A DNA stretch of 64,000 nt from Allonocardiopsis opalescens (GTDB lineage Bacteria; Actinomycetota; Actinomycetes; Streptosporangiales; Streptosporangiaceae), in the NCBI RefSeq assembly GCF_003002095.1, contig NZ_PVZC01000002.1, positions 1 through 64,000 of the forward strand, given 5' to 3'. The position numbers were made by a program, and so were the translations under genes. Below, piece after piece: positions 36,737 to 45,584 of this stretch. The notes beneath the pieces are model-generated. The model had not been told where the DNA came from, did not search any database, and was given only the letters and a program-made list of their open reading frames with translations. Numbering within the stretch: position 1 is the stretch's first letter; each line of letters begins with the position of its first letter.

Positions 36737-37177
36737 ATGGGGTCCACCAGGCGGCTTCGGGCGCTCTTCACCGCTGCCCGGGTGCTGACCGCCGCGCTGG
36801 CGGCGGTCTTCGCGCTCGCCTGGGTCCCCGTCAACGCCGCCGCGGGCAGCGTCTCCGCGCCCGAGGCGGCGGCCGCCTCGGCGGCCCGCTCCGGCGCCGT
36901 CGGCGCCGAGCACGCCAGGGTCGAGCCGCCGCGCGCCGTGGCGCACCTCCCGCGCCACCGCGAGTTCAGCCCGCTGGACCCCGACGGCTACCCCAACTCC
37001 AGCACCCCGGGCGAGCAGCGCCGCGATCTCGGCGACCCCGCCGTGGAGGCGGCCGGGGCCCGGTTCGGCCCCGACCTCAGCAGCGCGCCGGCCCTCCCCG
37101 CCGCCGCGGCGCCCGCGCTCCCCCGCGCCGGCGCCGGCCCCGCCCAGGGACGCGCCCCGCCGGCCCTCGCGGCCTGA
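36737..37177 (+). CDS. small secreted or membrane-associated protein
   Basis: 146 residues with a signal-like N-terminus (RRLRALFTAARVLTAALAAVFALAWVPVNAAAG) followed by an Ala/Pro-rich low-complexity chain containing REFSPLDPDGYPNSSTPGEQRRDLG. GAGGAGGTGAC precedes the ATG. No domain recognised. It lies 167 bases upstream of secDF on the same strand. Confidence 0.6.
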   Translation: MGSTRRLRALFTAARVLTAALAAVFALAWVPVNAAAGSVSAPEAAAASAARSGAVGAEHARVEPPRAVAHLPRHREFSPLDPDGYPNSSTPGEQRRDLGDPAVEAAGARFGPDLSSAPALPAAAAPALPRAGAGPAQGRAPPALAA

Positions 37178-37343
37178 GCGCCCGCCGCCGCGCCCCCGCC
37201 CGCCCACCGTCCTGACGCGCCGCACGCCGTCGGGCCGGGCCCGCGCGCGGACCGCGGCCGGGCCGTCCGCCCCTTCCCGTGCCCGACCCCGTCCCGAACC
37301 GTGTCCGGCCCCTGCCCGGGGCCGTCGTGTGGAGGCTCTTCCC

Positions 37344-39956
37344 GTGTCCCGTGTTCCCGGCCGCGCCGGCCGAGTGACCAGAGCGGTCGTATCGCTCCTG
37401 GTCGTCGGCGGCGCGGCGTCAGCCGCCTACTTCATCCCCCCGCAGCTGGGCCTCGACCTGCGCGGCGGGACCCAGATCACCCTGGAGACCCACGACGCCC
37501 CCAACCGCGAGGCCGACCAGGAGGCGACCGACCAGGCGGTGGAGGTGCTCAGGCAGCGCGTCGACTCCCTGGGCGTCGCCGAGGCCACCCTGGTGCGCTC
37601 GGGCGAGAACCGCATCATCGTCGAGCTGCCCGGCGTGCAGGACCCCAGCGAGGCCGCCGAGCTGATCGGCCGCACCGCGCAGCTGTCCTTCCACCCCGTG
37701 CTGTCCACCCAGGGCGCCGGGGGCACCGGCATCCCCGGCCTGGAGGAGGTGCCGCCCGCCGAGGGCGAGGCGCCCCCGCCCGAGGGCGAGGTGCCCGACT
37801 CCCAGCGCGCCGCCGACCCCGAGCTGCTGGCCCAGGCCGACGGCGAGTCCGCGGAGCCGTCCGCGGAGGAGAGCGAGCCGGCCTCGTCGGCCTCCCCGTC
37901 CGCCGAGGCGAGCGAGGACCCGGCTGCGCCCGAGGAGCCGGCGCTGTCGCTGCCCGACCCCACCACCGGCGCCAATCTCGACCTGGGCCCCGCCACCATC
38001 ACCGGCACCGGCGTCACCGGCGCCGAGGCGACGCTCGACCAGTACGGCGCCAACTGGATGGTGAACGTCAGCTTCGGCGGCGACTCCCGTGAAGCCTGGC
38101 GGCAGCTGACCGCCGACGCGGCCTGCGCGATGCCGGGCGACCCCGCCCGCCAGGTCGCGATCGTCCTCGACGACGCCATCCTGTCGGCGCCGCAGGTCAC
38201 CGAGGAGACGGCCTGCGGCGTGGGCCAGGGCGGCGGCTCCACCTCCATCACCGGCGACTTCACCCAGGCCGAGGCCGAGAACCTGGCCGTGCTGATCGAG
38301 GGCGGCGCGCTGCCGGTGCCGGTGGAGCGCATCGAGATGCGGACCGTCGGCCCCACCCTGGGCGCCGAGGCCATCGAGGCCAGCATGTGGGCGGCGGTCA
38401 TCGGCATCGTGCTGACCGCGGTCTACATCGTGTTCGTCTACCGGCTGGCCGGCTTCCTGGCCTCGCTGGCGCTGGGCCTGTACACCCTGATCGCCTACGC
38501 CGCCCTGGTGCTGGTCGGCGCGACCCTCACCCTGCCAGGACTGGCCGGCTTCGTGCTCGCCATCGGCATGGCCATCGACGCCAACGTGCTGATGTTCGAG
38601 CGCTCCCGCGAGCGCTACCTGGAGCAGCAGGAGGCATTCGCCAAGCAGCAGCAGGGCGACGACGCGGCCGCGGCGAGCGGTGACGCGAAGAAGGAGCGCC
38701 GCCGCCTGTCGCTGAAGGACCGGGTGGCCCCGCCCAACCTCTACCGGGCCTTCGCCGAGGGCTCCCGCAACGCCTTCAGCGCGGTGCTCGACAGCAACAT
38801 CACCACCATCCTCGCGGCCGGGCTGCTGTTCTTCCTGGCCTCGGGCCCGGTGCGCGGCTTCGGCGTCACCCTGGCGCTGGGCACGCTCGCGTCGATGATC
38901 TCCGCGCTGGTCATCGCCCGGGTGCTGGTGGAGTGGGCGATGCGCACCCGCGTCGTCAACAAGCGTCCGAACTGGTCCGGTATCGCCAAGATCGGCGCGG
39001 TGCGCCGCTGGCTGATCGAGCGCGCGCCCGACATCATGGGCAAGCACCGCAGGCTGCTGGCCGTCACCGGCATCATCGCGGTGATCGCGGTGGCCGGCGT
39101 GCTGGTGCGGCCGCTGAACTTCGGTGTGGAGTTCACCGGCGGCCGGGTGATGGACTTCGCCGTCGAGCAGGAGGTCAGCGTCGAGGACGCCCGCGCCGCG
39201 GTCAGCGACACCGGCTTCCCCGGCGCCGTCGTCCAGGAGTCGGGCGAGAACGAGATCTCGGTGCGCACCCAGCAGATCACCGACGACGAGGCGACGCGGA
39301 TCGAGGAGGCGCTGGCCGAGGTCGGCGGCGGGGCCACCCGGGAGAGCGACGAGCTGATCGGCCCGAGCCTGGGCCAGGAGCTGCGCACGATGGGGCTGAT
39401 CGCCCTGGCGGTCGCGCTGCTGGCGCAGCTGGTCTACCTTGCGGTCCGCTTCCGGTGGACCTTCGGCCTGGCCACGATGATCGCGCTCGCGCTGGACGTG
39501 GTGGTGGTGATCGGCCTGTTCGCCTGGCTGGGCCGCCCCATCGACGGCGTCTTCCTGGCCGGCCTGCTCAGCATCATCGGCTACTCGGTGAACGACTCCG
39601 TGGTGGTTTTCGACCGGGTCAGGGACGAGTGGCGCAACAACCCCGACCGGCCCTTCATCACGACCGCCAACGCGGCGGTGCTGAACACGCTGCCGCGTAC
39701 CGTCAGCACCGGCATCGGCGGCTTCGCGATCCTCGGCGCGCTGGCCGTCCTGGGCGGCGACTCCCTGACGGACTTCTCCATCGCGCTGCTGGCGGGCCTG
39801 TTCATGGGCATGCTGTCCACTGTGATCACCGCGGTGCCGCTGGCGATCGTGTTCGAGCGCTTCGCCAAGTCGCCGCCGCCGCACGCACGCGGCGACAAGC
39901 CGCGCAAGCGCGAGCAGGTGGAGATCAAGCGCGACCACAGCGGCGCGGTGGTGTAG
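37344..39956 (+). CDS. secDF: fused SecDF protein translocase subunit
   Basis: 870 residues, 12 predicted membrane spans in two six-span halves. SecD half: GLDLRGGTQITLET and a large extracytoplasmic P1 domain containing an acidic Pro/Ser insertion of about 100 residues; SecF half: NFGVEFTGGRVMDFAVE and the NDSVVVFDRVRDE motif. It uses the proton gradient to help SecYEG export. The GTG at 37344 was chosen because GGAGG lies 8 bases before it. Fusion of SecD and SecF in actinobacteria may mean a copy additional to the separate secD-secF pair. Confidence 0.9.
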   Translation: MSRVPGRAGRVTRAVVSLLVVGGAASAAYFIPPQLGLDLRGGTQITLETHDAPNREADQEATDQAVEVLRQRVDSLGVAEATLVRSGENRIIVELPGVQDPSEAAELIGRTAQLSFHPVLSTQGAGGTGIPGLEEVPPAEGEAPPPEGEVPDSQRAADPELLAQADGESAEPSAEESEPASSASPSAEASEDPAAPEEPALSLPDPTTGANLDLGPATITGTGVTGAEATLDQYGANWMVNVSFGGDSREAWRQLTADAACAMPGDPARQVAIVLDDAILSAPQVTEETACGVGQGGGSTSITGDFTQAEAENLAVLIEGGALPVPVERIEMRTVGPTLGAEAIEASMWAAVIGIVLTAVYIVFVYRLAGFLASLALGLYTLIAYAALVLVGATLTLPGLAGFVLAIGMAIDANVLMFERSRERYLEQQEAFAKQQQGDDAAAASGDAKKERRRLSLKDRVAPPNLYRAFAEGSRNAFSAVLDSNITTILAAGLLFFLASGPVRGFGVTLALGTLASMISALVIARVLVEWAMRTRVVNKRPNWSGIAKIGAVRRWLIERAPDIMGKHRRLLAVTGIIAVIAVAGVLVRPLNFGVEFTGGRVMDFAVEQEVSVEDARAAVSDTGFPGAVVQESGENEISVRTQQITDDEATRIEEALAEVGGGATRESDELIGPSLGQELRTMGLIALAVALLAQLVYLAVRFRWTFGLATMIALALDVVVVIGLFAWLGRPIDGVFLAGLLSIIGYSVNDSVVVFDRVRDEWRNNPDRPFITTANAAVLNTLPRTVSTGIGGFAILGALAVLGGDSLTDFSIALLAGLFMGMLSTVITAVPLAIVFERFAKSPPPHARGDKPRKREQVEIKRDHSGAVV

Positions 39957-39963
39957 CCGCGCC

Positions 39964-40869
39964 GTGGACGACACGCCAGCACAGCGCGGGCCGGGGCGGC
40001 TGATCCTCGCCGCCATGCCGATCGGCCGGGCCGAGGACGCCTCGCCCCGGCTCCGCGCCGCGCTGGCCGAGACCCCGGTGGTGGCCGCCGAGGACACCCG
40101 GCGGCTCTACCAGGCGGCCCGCCGCCTCGACGTGCGGGTGGCCGGCCGGGTGGTGTCGTACTTCGACGCCAACGAGCGGCGCCGCGCCGAGGAGCTGGTC
40201 GCCGAGCTGACGGCCGGCACCGACGTGCTGGTGGTCACCGACGCGGGCATGCCCGGGGTCTCCGACCCCGGGTACCGCCTGGTCGCGGCGGCCGTCGAGG
40301 CCGGTGTGCCCGTCACCGCGCTGCCCGGCCCCTCCGCGGTCACCACCGCGCTGGTGCTGTCGGGGCTGCCCTCCGACCGCTTCTGCTTCGAGGGCTTCCC
40401 GCCGCGCAAGGGCCTTGAGGGGCGGCTGGCCGAACTCGCCGCCGAACGCCGCACGATGGTGTTCTTCGAGTCCCCGCACCGCCTCGCGGCCACCCTGCGC
40501 GCGATGGCCGGCGCCTTCGGCGGCGAGCGGCCCGCCGCCGTGTGCCGCGAGCTGACCAAGACCTACGAGGAGGTGCGCCGGGGCCCGCTGGCCGAACTCG
40601 CCGAGTGGGCCCAGGGGCAGGTGCGCGGCGAGATCACCCTGGTGGTCGGCGGCGCGCAGCGGCCCGCCCCGGCCGCCGGCCAGGACCCCGCGGAGCTGGC
40701 CGCCGAACTGGCCGAGGCGGTAGCGCGGCGGCAGGCCGAGGGCCTGAGCCGCAAGGACGCCGTCGCCGCGGTGGCCGCCGACACCGGGGCGCCCCGGCGG
40801 CTGGTGTACGACGCCGCGCACCGCTCCCCCGCCCGCGCACCGGACGACACCGACCGCGCCGACCAATAG
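39964..40869 (+). CDS. rsmI: 16S rRNA (cytidine1402-2'-O)-methyltransferase
   Basis: 301 residues, SAM-dependent methyltransferase of the tetrapyrrole-methylase fold that modifies C1402 in the 16S decoding region. Motifs: RLILAAMPIGRAEDASPR, VVAAEDTRR, VVTDAGMPGVSDPGYRLV, ALPGPSAVTTAL and FFESPHRL. GTG start, 7 bases after secDF. In mycobacteria the homolog neighbours the protein mannosyltransferase gene, as here. Confidence 0.94.
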   Translation: MDDTPAQRGPGRLILAAMPIGRAEDASPRLRAALAETPVVAAEDTRRLYQAARRLDVRVAGRVVSYFDANERRRAEELVAELTAGTDVLVVTDAGMPGVSDPGYRLVAAAVEAGVPVTALPGPSAVTTALVLSGLPSDRFCFEGFPPRKGLEGRLAELAAERRTMVFFESPHRLAATLRAMAGAFGGERPAAVCRELTKTYEEVRRGPLAELAEWAQGQVRGEITLVVGGAQRPAPAAGQDPAELAAELAEAVARRQAEGLSRKDAVAAVAADTGAPRRLVYDAAHRSPARAPDDTDRADQ

Positions 40870-40942
40870 AGTTGTGGCCGCAGCGGAGCCGTCCGGCCGC
40901 CCCGCGGCGCTCCGAGCCCGCCACCCCGTCTCGACTCCTGGG

Positions 40943-42559
40943 ATGACCATGACAGTGTCCGACGTCGACGAGCAGCGCAGCGAGGACGCCCCCCCGCCCC
41001 GGCAGGACCCGCCGCCGCTGCGCGAGCGGCTGGTGTCCGCGCTCCCCGGCGGTCTGCTGCTGGGCTGGCTCGGCCCGATCCTGGTGGCGGCCTTCGCCGG
41101 CGCGCTGCGCTTCATCCGGCTGGGCGACCCGCCGGAGATCATGTTCGACGAGACCTACTACGCCAAGGACGCCTTCGGCCTGCTGCGCTTCGGCGCCGAG
41201 CACGAGACGGTCGAGGGCGCCGACGATCTGCTGAACGCCGGGAACGCCGAGATCTTCGGCGACGGCGGCGCCTTCGTGGTGCACCCGCCGGTGGGCAAGT
41301 GGATCATCGCGGCCGGCGAGTGGGCCTTCGGCATGACCCCGTTCGGCTGGCGCTTCGGGGCGGCGCTCATCGGCGCGCTGTCGGTGCTGCTCATCGCCCG
41401 CATCGCCCGCCGGATGACCCGCTCCACCCTGCTCGGCTGCGTGGCGGGCCTGCTGCTCGCCCTGGACGGCCTGCACTTCACGCTGAGCCGGATCGCGCTG
41501 CTGGACATCTTCCTGATGTTCTGGATCCTGGCCGCCTTCGGCTGCCTGGTGGTCGACCGCGACCGCACCCGGGCGCGGCTGGCGGCGCGGATGGAGGGCC
41601 TGGCCGGCGCCCGCCGCATGGGGCCGTGGCTGGGCGTGCGCTGGTGGCGGGTGGCGGCCGCCGTCTGCATGGGCCTGGCCGTGGGCACCAAGTGGTCGGC
41701 GCTGTTCTACGTCGCGGCCTTCGGGCTGCTCACCGTCGCCTGGGACTACGGCGCCCGCCGCTCCTCGGGGCTGCGCGAGCCGGGCCGCACCTGGTTCCTG
41801 CTGGACGCGGTGCCGGCCTTCTTCACCGTCATGCTGGTCGGTTTCGCCACCTACCTGGCCACCTGGACCGGCTGGTTCCTGAGCAGCACCGGCTGGGGGC
41901 GCGACGCCGTCCCGGTGCCGGCCGACTCCCCGCTGCCCGGGCCGCTGGCCTCGGCGCTGAGCACCCTCCAGGCGCTGGCGCGCTACCACGTGGAGGCGTA
42001 CAGCTTCCACTCCGGGCTCGACTCCGACCACGACTACCAGTCGACGCCCTGGCAGTGGCCGCTGCTGCTGCGGCCGATCATCTTCTGGTACCGCGCCTAC
42101 GAGCCGGGCCAGAACGGCTGCGCGGCCGACCGCTGCTCGCAGGCGGTGCTGGCGCTGGGCAACCCGGCGATCTGGTGGGCCGCGATCCCCGCGCTGATCG
42201 CGCTGTGGGTGTGGTGGCTGATCTACCGCGACTGGCGGGCCGGCTCGGTGCTGCTGGGCTACGCCGCGGGCTGGCTGCCGTGGTTCGCCTTCCCCGACCG
42301 CACCATGTTCTTCTTCTACGCCGCGCCGATGCTGCCCTTCATGGTGCTGGCGCTGACCCTGGTGATCGGGGCGGTGGTCGGTCCGGGGGCGCAGGCGCCG
42401 CGCTGGTCGCCGATGCGGCGGATGGTGGGCGCGTCGGTGGCCGGCACCTACCTGCTGCTGGTGATCGCCGTCTTCTACTACTTCTATCCGGTCCTGGCGG
42501 GCGAGATCGTGCCCTGGGACAGCTGGAACGCCCGGATGTGGCTCCAGTCGTGGATCTGA
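40943..42559 (+). CDS. pmt: dolichyl-phosphate-mannose--protein mannosyltransferase (Pmt)
   Basis: 538 residues, GT39 membrane O-mannosyltransferase with about 11 spans. The acidic catalytic pair is in IMFDETYYAKDAFG, and GTKWSALFYVAAFG and LFFFYAAPMLPF-like loops match Rv1002c-type Pmt. It transfers mannose from polyprenyl phosphate to Ser/Thr of secreted proteins exported by Sec. A second start at 40949 is possible. It is the plus-strand neighbour of rsmI. Confidence 0.92.
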   Translation: MTMTVSDVDEQRSEDAPPPRQDPPPLRERLVSALPGGLLLGWLGPILVAAFAGALRFIRLGDPPEIMFDETYYAKDAFGLLRFGAEHETVEGADDLLNAGNAEIFGDGGAFVVHPPVGKWIIAAGEWAFGMTPFGWRFGAALIGALSVLLIARIARRMTRSTLLGCVAGLLLALDGLHFTLSRIALLDIFLMFWILAAFGCLVVDRDRTRARLAARMEGLAGARRMGPWLGVRWWRVAAAVCMGLAVGTKWSALFYVAAFGLLTVAWDYGARRSSGLREPGRTWFLLDAVPAFFTVMLVGFATYLATWTGWFLSSTGWGRDAVPVPADSPLPGPLASALSTLQALARYHVEAYSFHSGLDSDHDYQSTPWQWPLLLRPIIFWYRAYEPGQNGCAADRCSQAVLALGNPAIWWAAIPALIALWVWWLIYRDWRAGSVLLGYAAGWLPWFAFPDRTMFFFYAAPMLPFMVLALTLVIGAVVGPGAQAPRWSPMRRMVGASVAGTYLLLVIAVFYYFYPVLAGEIVPWDSWNARMWLQSWI

Positions 42560-42639
42560 GCCGCCGCGGGGCGGCGGGCGGGCGGCGGGCCGAGCGGGTC
42601 CGCCGCGCCGGGGGACGAATCAATGTGCTCGCTACCACA

Positions 42640-42865
42640 CTGTAATCAAATCTAGATTTCGCCCCTCAGGGAGTCCCCGAGATCATGATCGGCTGGTAAC
42701 CTGCTTGGCGGTTGCGGTTGTAGTTTCCATGGATGTGCCAGCAGCACTTCGCGGAGCTTCACGCGGACGCTGGCCCCTGGAGGCAAACCATCCTTGGGAG
42801 AGCGCCCGTTCAGCAACCCAGGGCCAGCAGGGTGCGGCCTTGATGTAGTTCCCAAGGGAGAGCAG
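42640..42865 (+). promoter_or_regulatory. long leader of the cold-shock gene
   Basis: The DNA before the cold-shock gene is less GC-rich and gene-free. It contains a TAACCT -10-like hexamer near 42,696 and several short inverted segments (for example TGCCAGCAGCA and CCTGGCCC-type stems). A leader of about 150 bases is typical for cspA-type mRNA, which refolds with temperature. Confidence 0.45.
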
Positions 42866-43069
42866 ATGGCTCAGGGTACCGTGAAGTGGTTCAACTCTGA
42901 AAAGGGTTTCGGCTTCATCGCGGTTGACGGCGGCGGTCCGGACGTGTTCGTGCACTACTCCGCGATCGCGGGTTCGGGTTTCCGGAACCTCGAAGAGAAC
43001 CAGTCGGTCGAGTTCGAGATCACCCAGGGCCCCAAGGGCCCGCAGGCCTCGGACGTTCGCCCGCTGTAA
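42866..43069 (+). CDS. cspA: cold-shock protein
   Basis: 67 residues, single OB-fold RNA chaperone. RNP1 is KGFGFI and RNP2 is [17 protein letters not shown] is the conserved start. It binds single-stranded RNA and prevents structure at low temperature. AAGGGAG precedes the ATG. A strong terminator follows. Confidence 0.95.
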   Translation: MAQGTVKWFNSEKGFGFIAVDGGGPDVFVHYSAIAGSGFRNLEENQSVEFEITQGPKGPQASDVRPL

Positions 43070-43081
43070 CCAGCAGGCTTC

Positions 43082-43119
43082 ACGGCCCTCCACCCCATCC
43101 GGGGGCGGAGGGCCGTTTT
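43082..43119 (+). terminator. rho-independent terminator after cspA
   Basis: ACGGCCCTCC (43082-43091) pairs perfectly with GGAGGGCCGT (43107-43116), an inner CCCC/GGGG stem adds stability, and TTTTC follows. Confidence 0.9.
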
Positions 43120-43142
43120 CATGCCCGCCCGCGCGCAGCGGG

Positions 43143-44111
43143 TCAGCGGGCCTCGGTGCTGACCCGGATCACCGCCACCGGCGCCTCGGCCCGGTGCAGC
43201 ACCGCCTGGCTGATCGAGCCGAACAGCAACCCGGTGAAGCCGCCCCGGCCGCGTGAGCCGAGCACCAGCAAGGACGCCTCCCGAGCCGCGTCCAGCAGCA
43301 CCTGGGCCGGATGCCCGTCCACCGCCCGCTCCTCGAAGCGGGTGCGCGGGTAGATCTCCCGCCACGGCGCCAAGGAACGCTCCAGCAGCGCCCGCGAGCC
43401 CTCGGCCAGCTGCGCGGCGTCGACCTCGATGGCGGGGTCGGCGGGCGGCGCCACGAGTGAGTCGGCCTGGGCCGGGCGCTGCCAGGCGTTCACCGCCACC
43501 AGCCCGCGGCCGGTGAGCGCCGCCTCCACCACCGCGAAGCGCAGCGCCGACCGGCTCGGCCGCGAGCCGTCGACGCCGACCACGATCGGCGCCTTGGCGC
43601 GCGGCCCGCACACCACCTCGGTCAGCGCGGGGTCGCAGCCGGCGAGGCCGTCGTCCTCCGGCCGCTCGCGCACCGGCGGCAGCACCACCACCGGGCAGGC
43701 GGCGTGCGCGGCCAGTTCGACGCCGACGGAGCCGACGAAGGCCGCGCCCACCCCGCTCAGCCCGCGCGAGCCGACCACCACCAGGTCGGCCTCTGCCGCG
43801 GCGTCGACCAGCGCCTGGGTGGCGGGGCCGACCACCAGGGCCGTCTCGACCCGCACCTCGGGGTGCCAGTCGCGGACCCGTTTCTCCGCCTCGGCCAGCA
43901 GGGTACGGCCGTCGTCCTCGGCCTGGGGGTCGATGGGGCTCGGCGCGAGCACGCCGAAGGGCACTTTGAACAGCATGACGTGCAGAGCGTGCACGATGCG
44001 CAGGGTCACGTCGCGCTGCTGGGCCTCTCGGGCGGCCCATTCCAGCGCCTGCAGACTGGACGGCGATCCGTCCACACCCGCGACGATCCGTCCCGTCGGT
44101 CTCCTGGGCAC
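43143..44111 (-). CDS. tandem universal stress protein
   Basis: 322 residues, two UspA domains. Each carries the ATP-binding G-2x-G-9x-G-S/T pattern: VVVGSRGLSGVGAAFVGSVG (first) and LVLGSRGRGGFTGLLFGSIS (second). GTG start at 44111 follows GAGAGG. Probably ATP-binding stress or dormancy response, as in mycobacterial tandem Usp proteins. It lies alone on the minus strand between cspA and the PAP2 gene. Confidence 0.9.
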   Translation of the reverse strand: MPRRPTGRIVAGVDGSPSSLQALEWAAREAQQRDVTLRIVHALHVMLFKVPFGVLAPSPIDPQAEDDGRTLLAEAEKRVRDWHPEVRVETALVVGPATQALVDAAAEADLVVVGSRGLSGVGAAFVGSVGVELAAHAACPVVVLPPVRERPEDDGLAGCDPALTEVVCGPRAKAPIVVGVDGSRPSRSALRFAVVEAALTGRGLVAVNAWQRPAQADSLVAPPADPAIEVDAAQLAEGSRALLERSLAPWREIYPRTRFEERAVDGHPAQVLLDAAREASLLVLGSRGRGGFTGLLFGSISQAVLHRAEAPVAVIRVSTEAR

Positions 44112-44303
44112 GTGAACCTCTCACTTCCGTCCGCGTCCTAGAGAGGAGGCCCGGTTATACCCAGTGTGCTGAGCCTTACCCGAAGGTACCCCAGACCGGC
44201 CGCCACTCCCCGCCGTTCCGCCGCCTTCCGCCGCTACCCTCGGAGGTCGGCTGGATGGTAGGACAGCAGTTGACCGTTTCTTGCCCATGGAGACACCGCT
44301 CCC

Positions 44304-45071
44304 GTGCCGACAGCGCCCTTCTCCCCGCCCTCCGGCGTGACCGCTCTCGCCGAGCCGCCCGCCGAGGCCCGCCCCTGGTGGCGTCCGCACGCGATCGCGC
44401 TGGCCGCGATGGCGGCGGTGCTCTCCGTGCTCACCTGGCAGGTGATCGTCTACGGGCCGCTCACCGCGCTGGACTGGCCGGTGCACGAAGCCGCCGACGC
44501 CAACCAGCCCACCGGCTGGAGCATGGCGCTGAGCGTGCTGGTGGCCCGGCTCGGGCAGCGCGCGGTCACCATCCCGCTGATGCTGCTCGCGGCCGGCTGG
44601 TGCGCATGGAAACTGCGCTCGGCCCGCCCCGTGGTGGCGGTGGTGGTCTCGCTGGGCAGCCTGTACGTGCTCGGCTACGGCCTCAAGTACGCGGTGGGGC
44701 GCACCCCGCCGCGCACCGAGATGGACGCCGTCTTCATGCCGGGCTTCGTCTCCTATCCCTCCGGCCACGCCGCCAACGCCGCCCTCACCTACGCCTTCAT
44801 CGCGGTGCTGCTCTGGGGCGCCTCCGGCTGGCGCCCCGACCGCCGACTGCTCCGTATCGGCCTGGCGGTGAGCGCGGTGCCGACGGCCGCGGTGGGCGTG
44901 CTGATGGTCTCCCTCGACTACCACTGGCTGTCGGAGATCCCCACCGGCTGGCTGCTCGGCTACGTCGTCCTGGGCATCGGCCGGCTGGCGCTCGGGCCGC
45001 CCCGCCCGGCCGCGCCGGGCGGTTCCGGACCACCGGGGACGGACGGGGACGAACGGGCGGCGGCAGGCTAG
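44304..45071 (+). CDS. PAP2-family membrane phosphatase
   Basis: 255 residues, about six membrane spans, with the three phosphatase motifs KYAVGRTPPR, YPSGH and SLDYHWLSEIPTG. It dephosphorylates a lipid phosphate on the outer face of the membrane, perhaps undecaprenyl or phosphatidyl phosphate. GTG start. 58 bases upstream of tatB. Confidence 0.87.
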   Translation: MPTAPFSPPSGVTALAEPPAEARPWWRPHAIALAAMAAVLSVLTWQVIVYGPLTALDWPVHEAADANQPTGWSMALSVLVARLGQRAVTIPLMLLAAGWCAWKLRSARPVVAVVVSLGSLYVLGYGLKYAVGRTPPRTEMDAVFMPGFVSYPSGHAANAALTYAFIAVLLWGASGWRPDRRLLRIGLAVSAVPTAAVGVLMVSLDYHWLSEIPTGWLLGYVVLGIGRLALGPPRPAAPGGSGPPGTDGDERAAAG

Positions 45072-45129
45072 GCTGGAGCGACGCCGGCCGTCCAGCCGGG
45101 TCGGGCCACGAGGCGTACGAGGTGATCCG

Positions 45130-45492
45130 ATGTTCAATATCGGCTTGGGCGAGTTCCTCGTCCTGGGCGTCCTTGCCCTGCTGGTCTTCGGGCCCGACCA
45201 GCTGCCCAAGATCGCGGCGCAGGCGGCCCGCCTCCTCCGCCAGGTCCGCAGCATGGCCGACAACGCCAAGCAGGACCTCCGCGAGGGCCTCGGCCCGGAG
45301 TTCAGCGACTTCGAGGTCACCGACCTCAACCCGCGGAACTTCGTCCGCAAGCACCTGTTCGAGGACGGCGAGGACGTCATCCGCGGCGGCACCACCCGGG
45401 CCAACGGCAGCTCCGGCCGCCGGGCCGACGCAACCGCCCAGACCGGCCTGCCCGCCGGCGAGCGCCCGCCCTACGACAGCGAGGCCACCTGA
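45130..45492 (+). CDS. tatB: TatB-like twin-arginine translocase subunit
   Basis: 120 residues. The single span FLVLGVLALLVFG is followed by PDQLPKIAAQAARLLRQVRSM, the hinge and amphipathic helix typical of actinobacterial TatB. C-terminal region is hydrophilic. It receives folded twin-arginine cargo with TatC. GAGGTGAT precedes the ATG. Confidence 0.88.
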   Translation: MFNIGLGEFLVLGVLALLVFGPDQLPKIAAQAARLLRQVRSMADNAKQDLREGLGPEFSDFEVTDLNPRNFVRKHLFEDGEDVIRGGTTRANGSSGRRADATAQTGLPAGERPPYDSEAT

Positions 45493-45584
45493 GCCGCGCG
45501 CCTGCCCCGGCGTTACCACGTAGTGAGCATTTTTTGCCCGCCGGATCGGGCCATCCGGTGCGGATCGCCGCATAGGTTGTTTCC

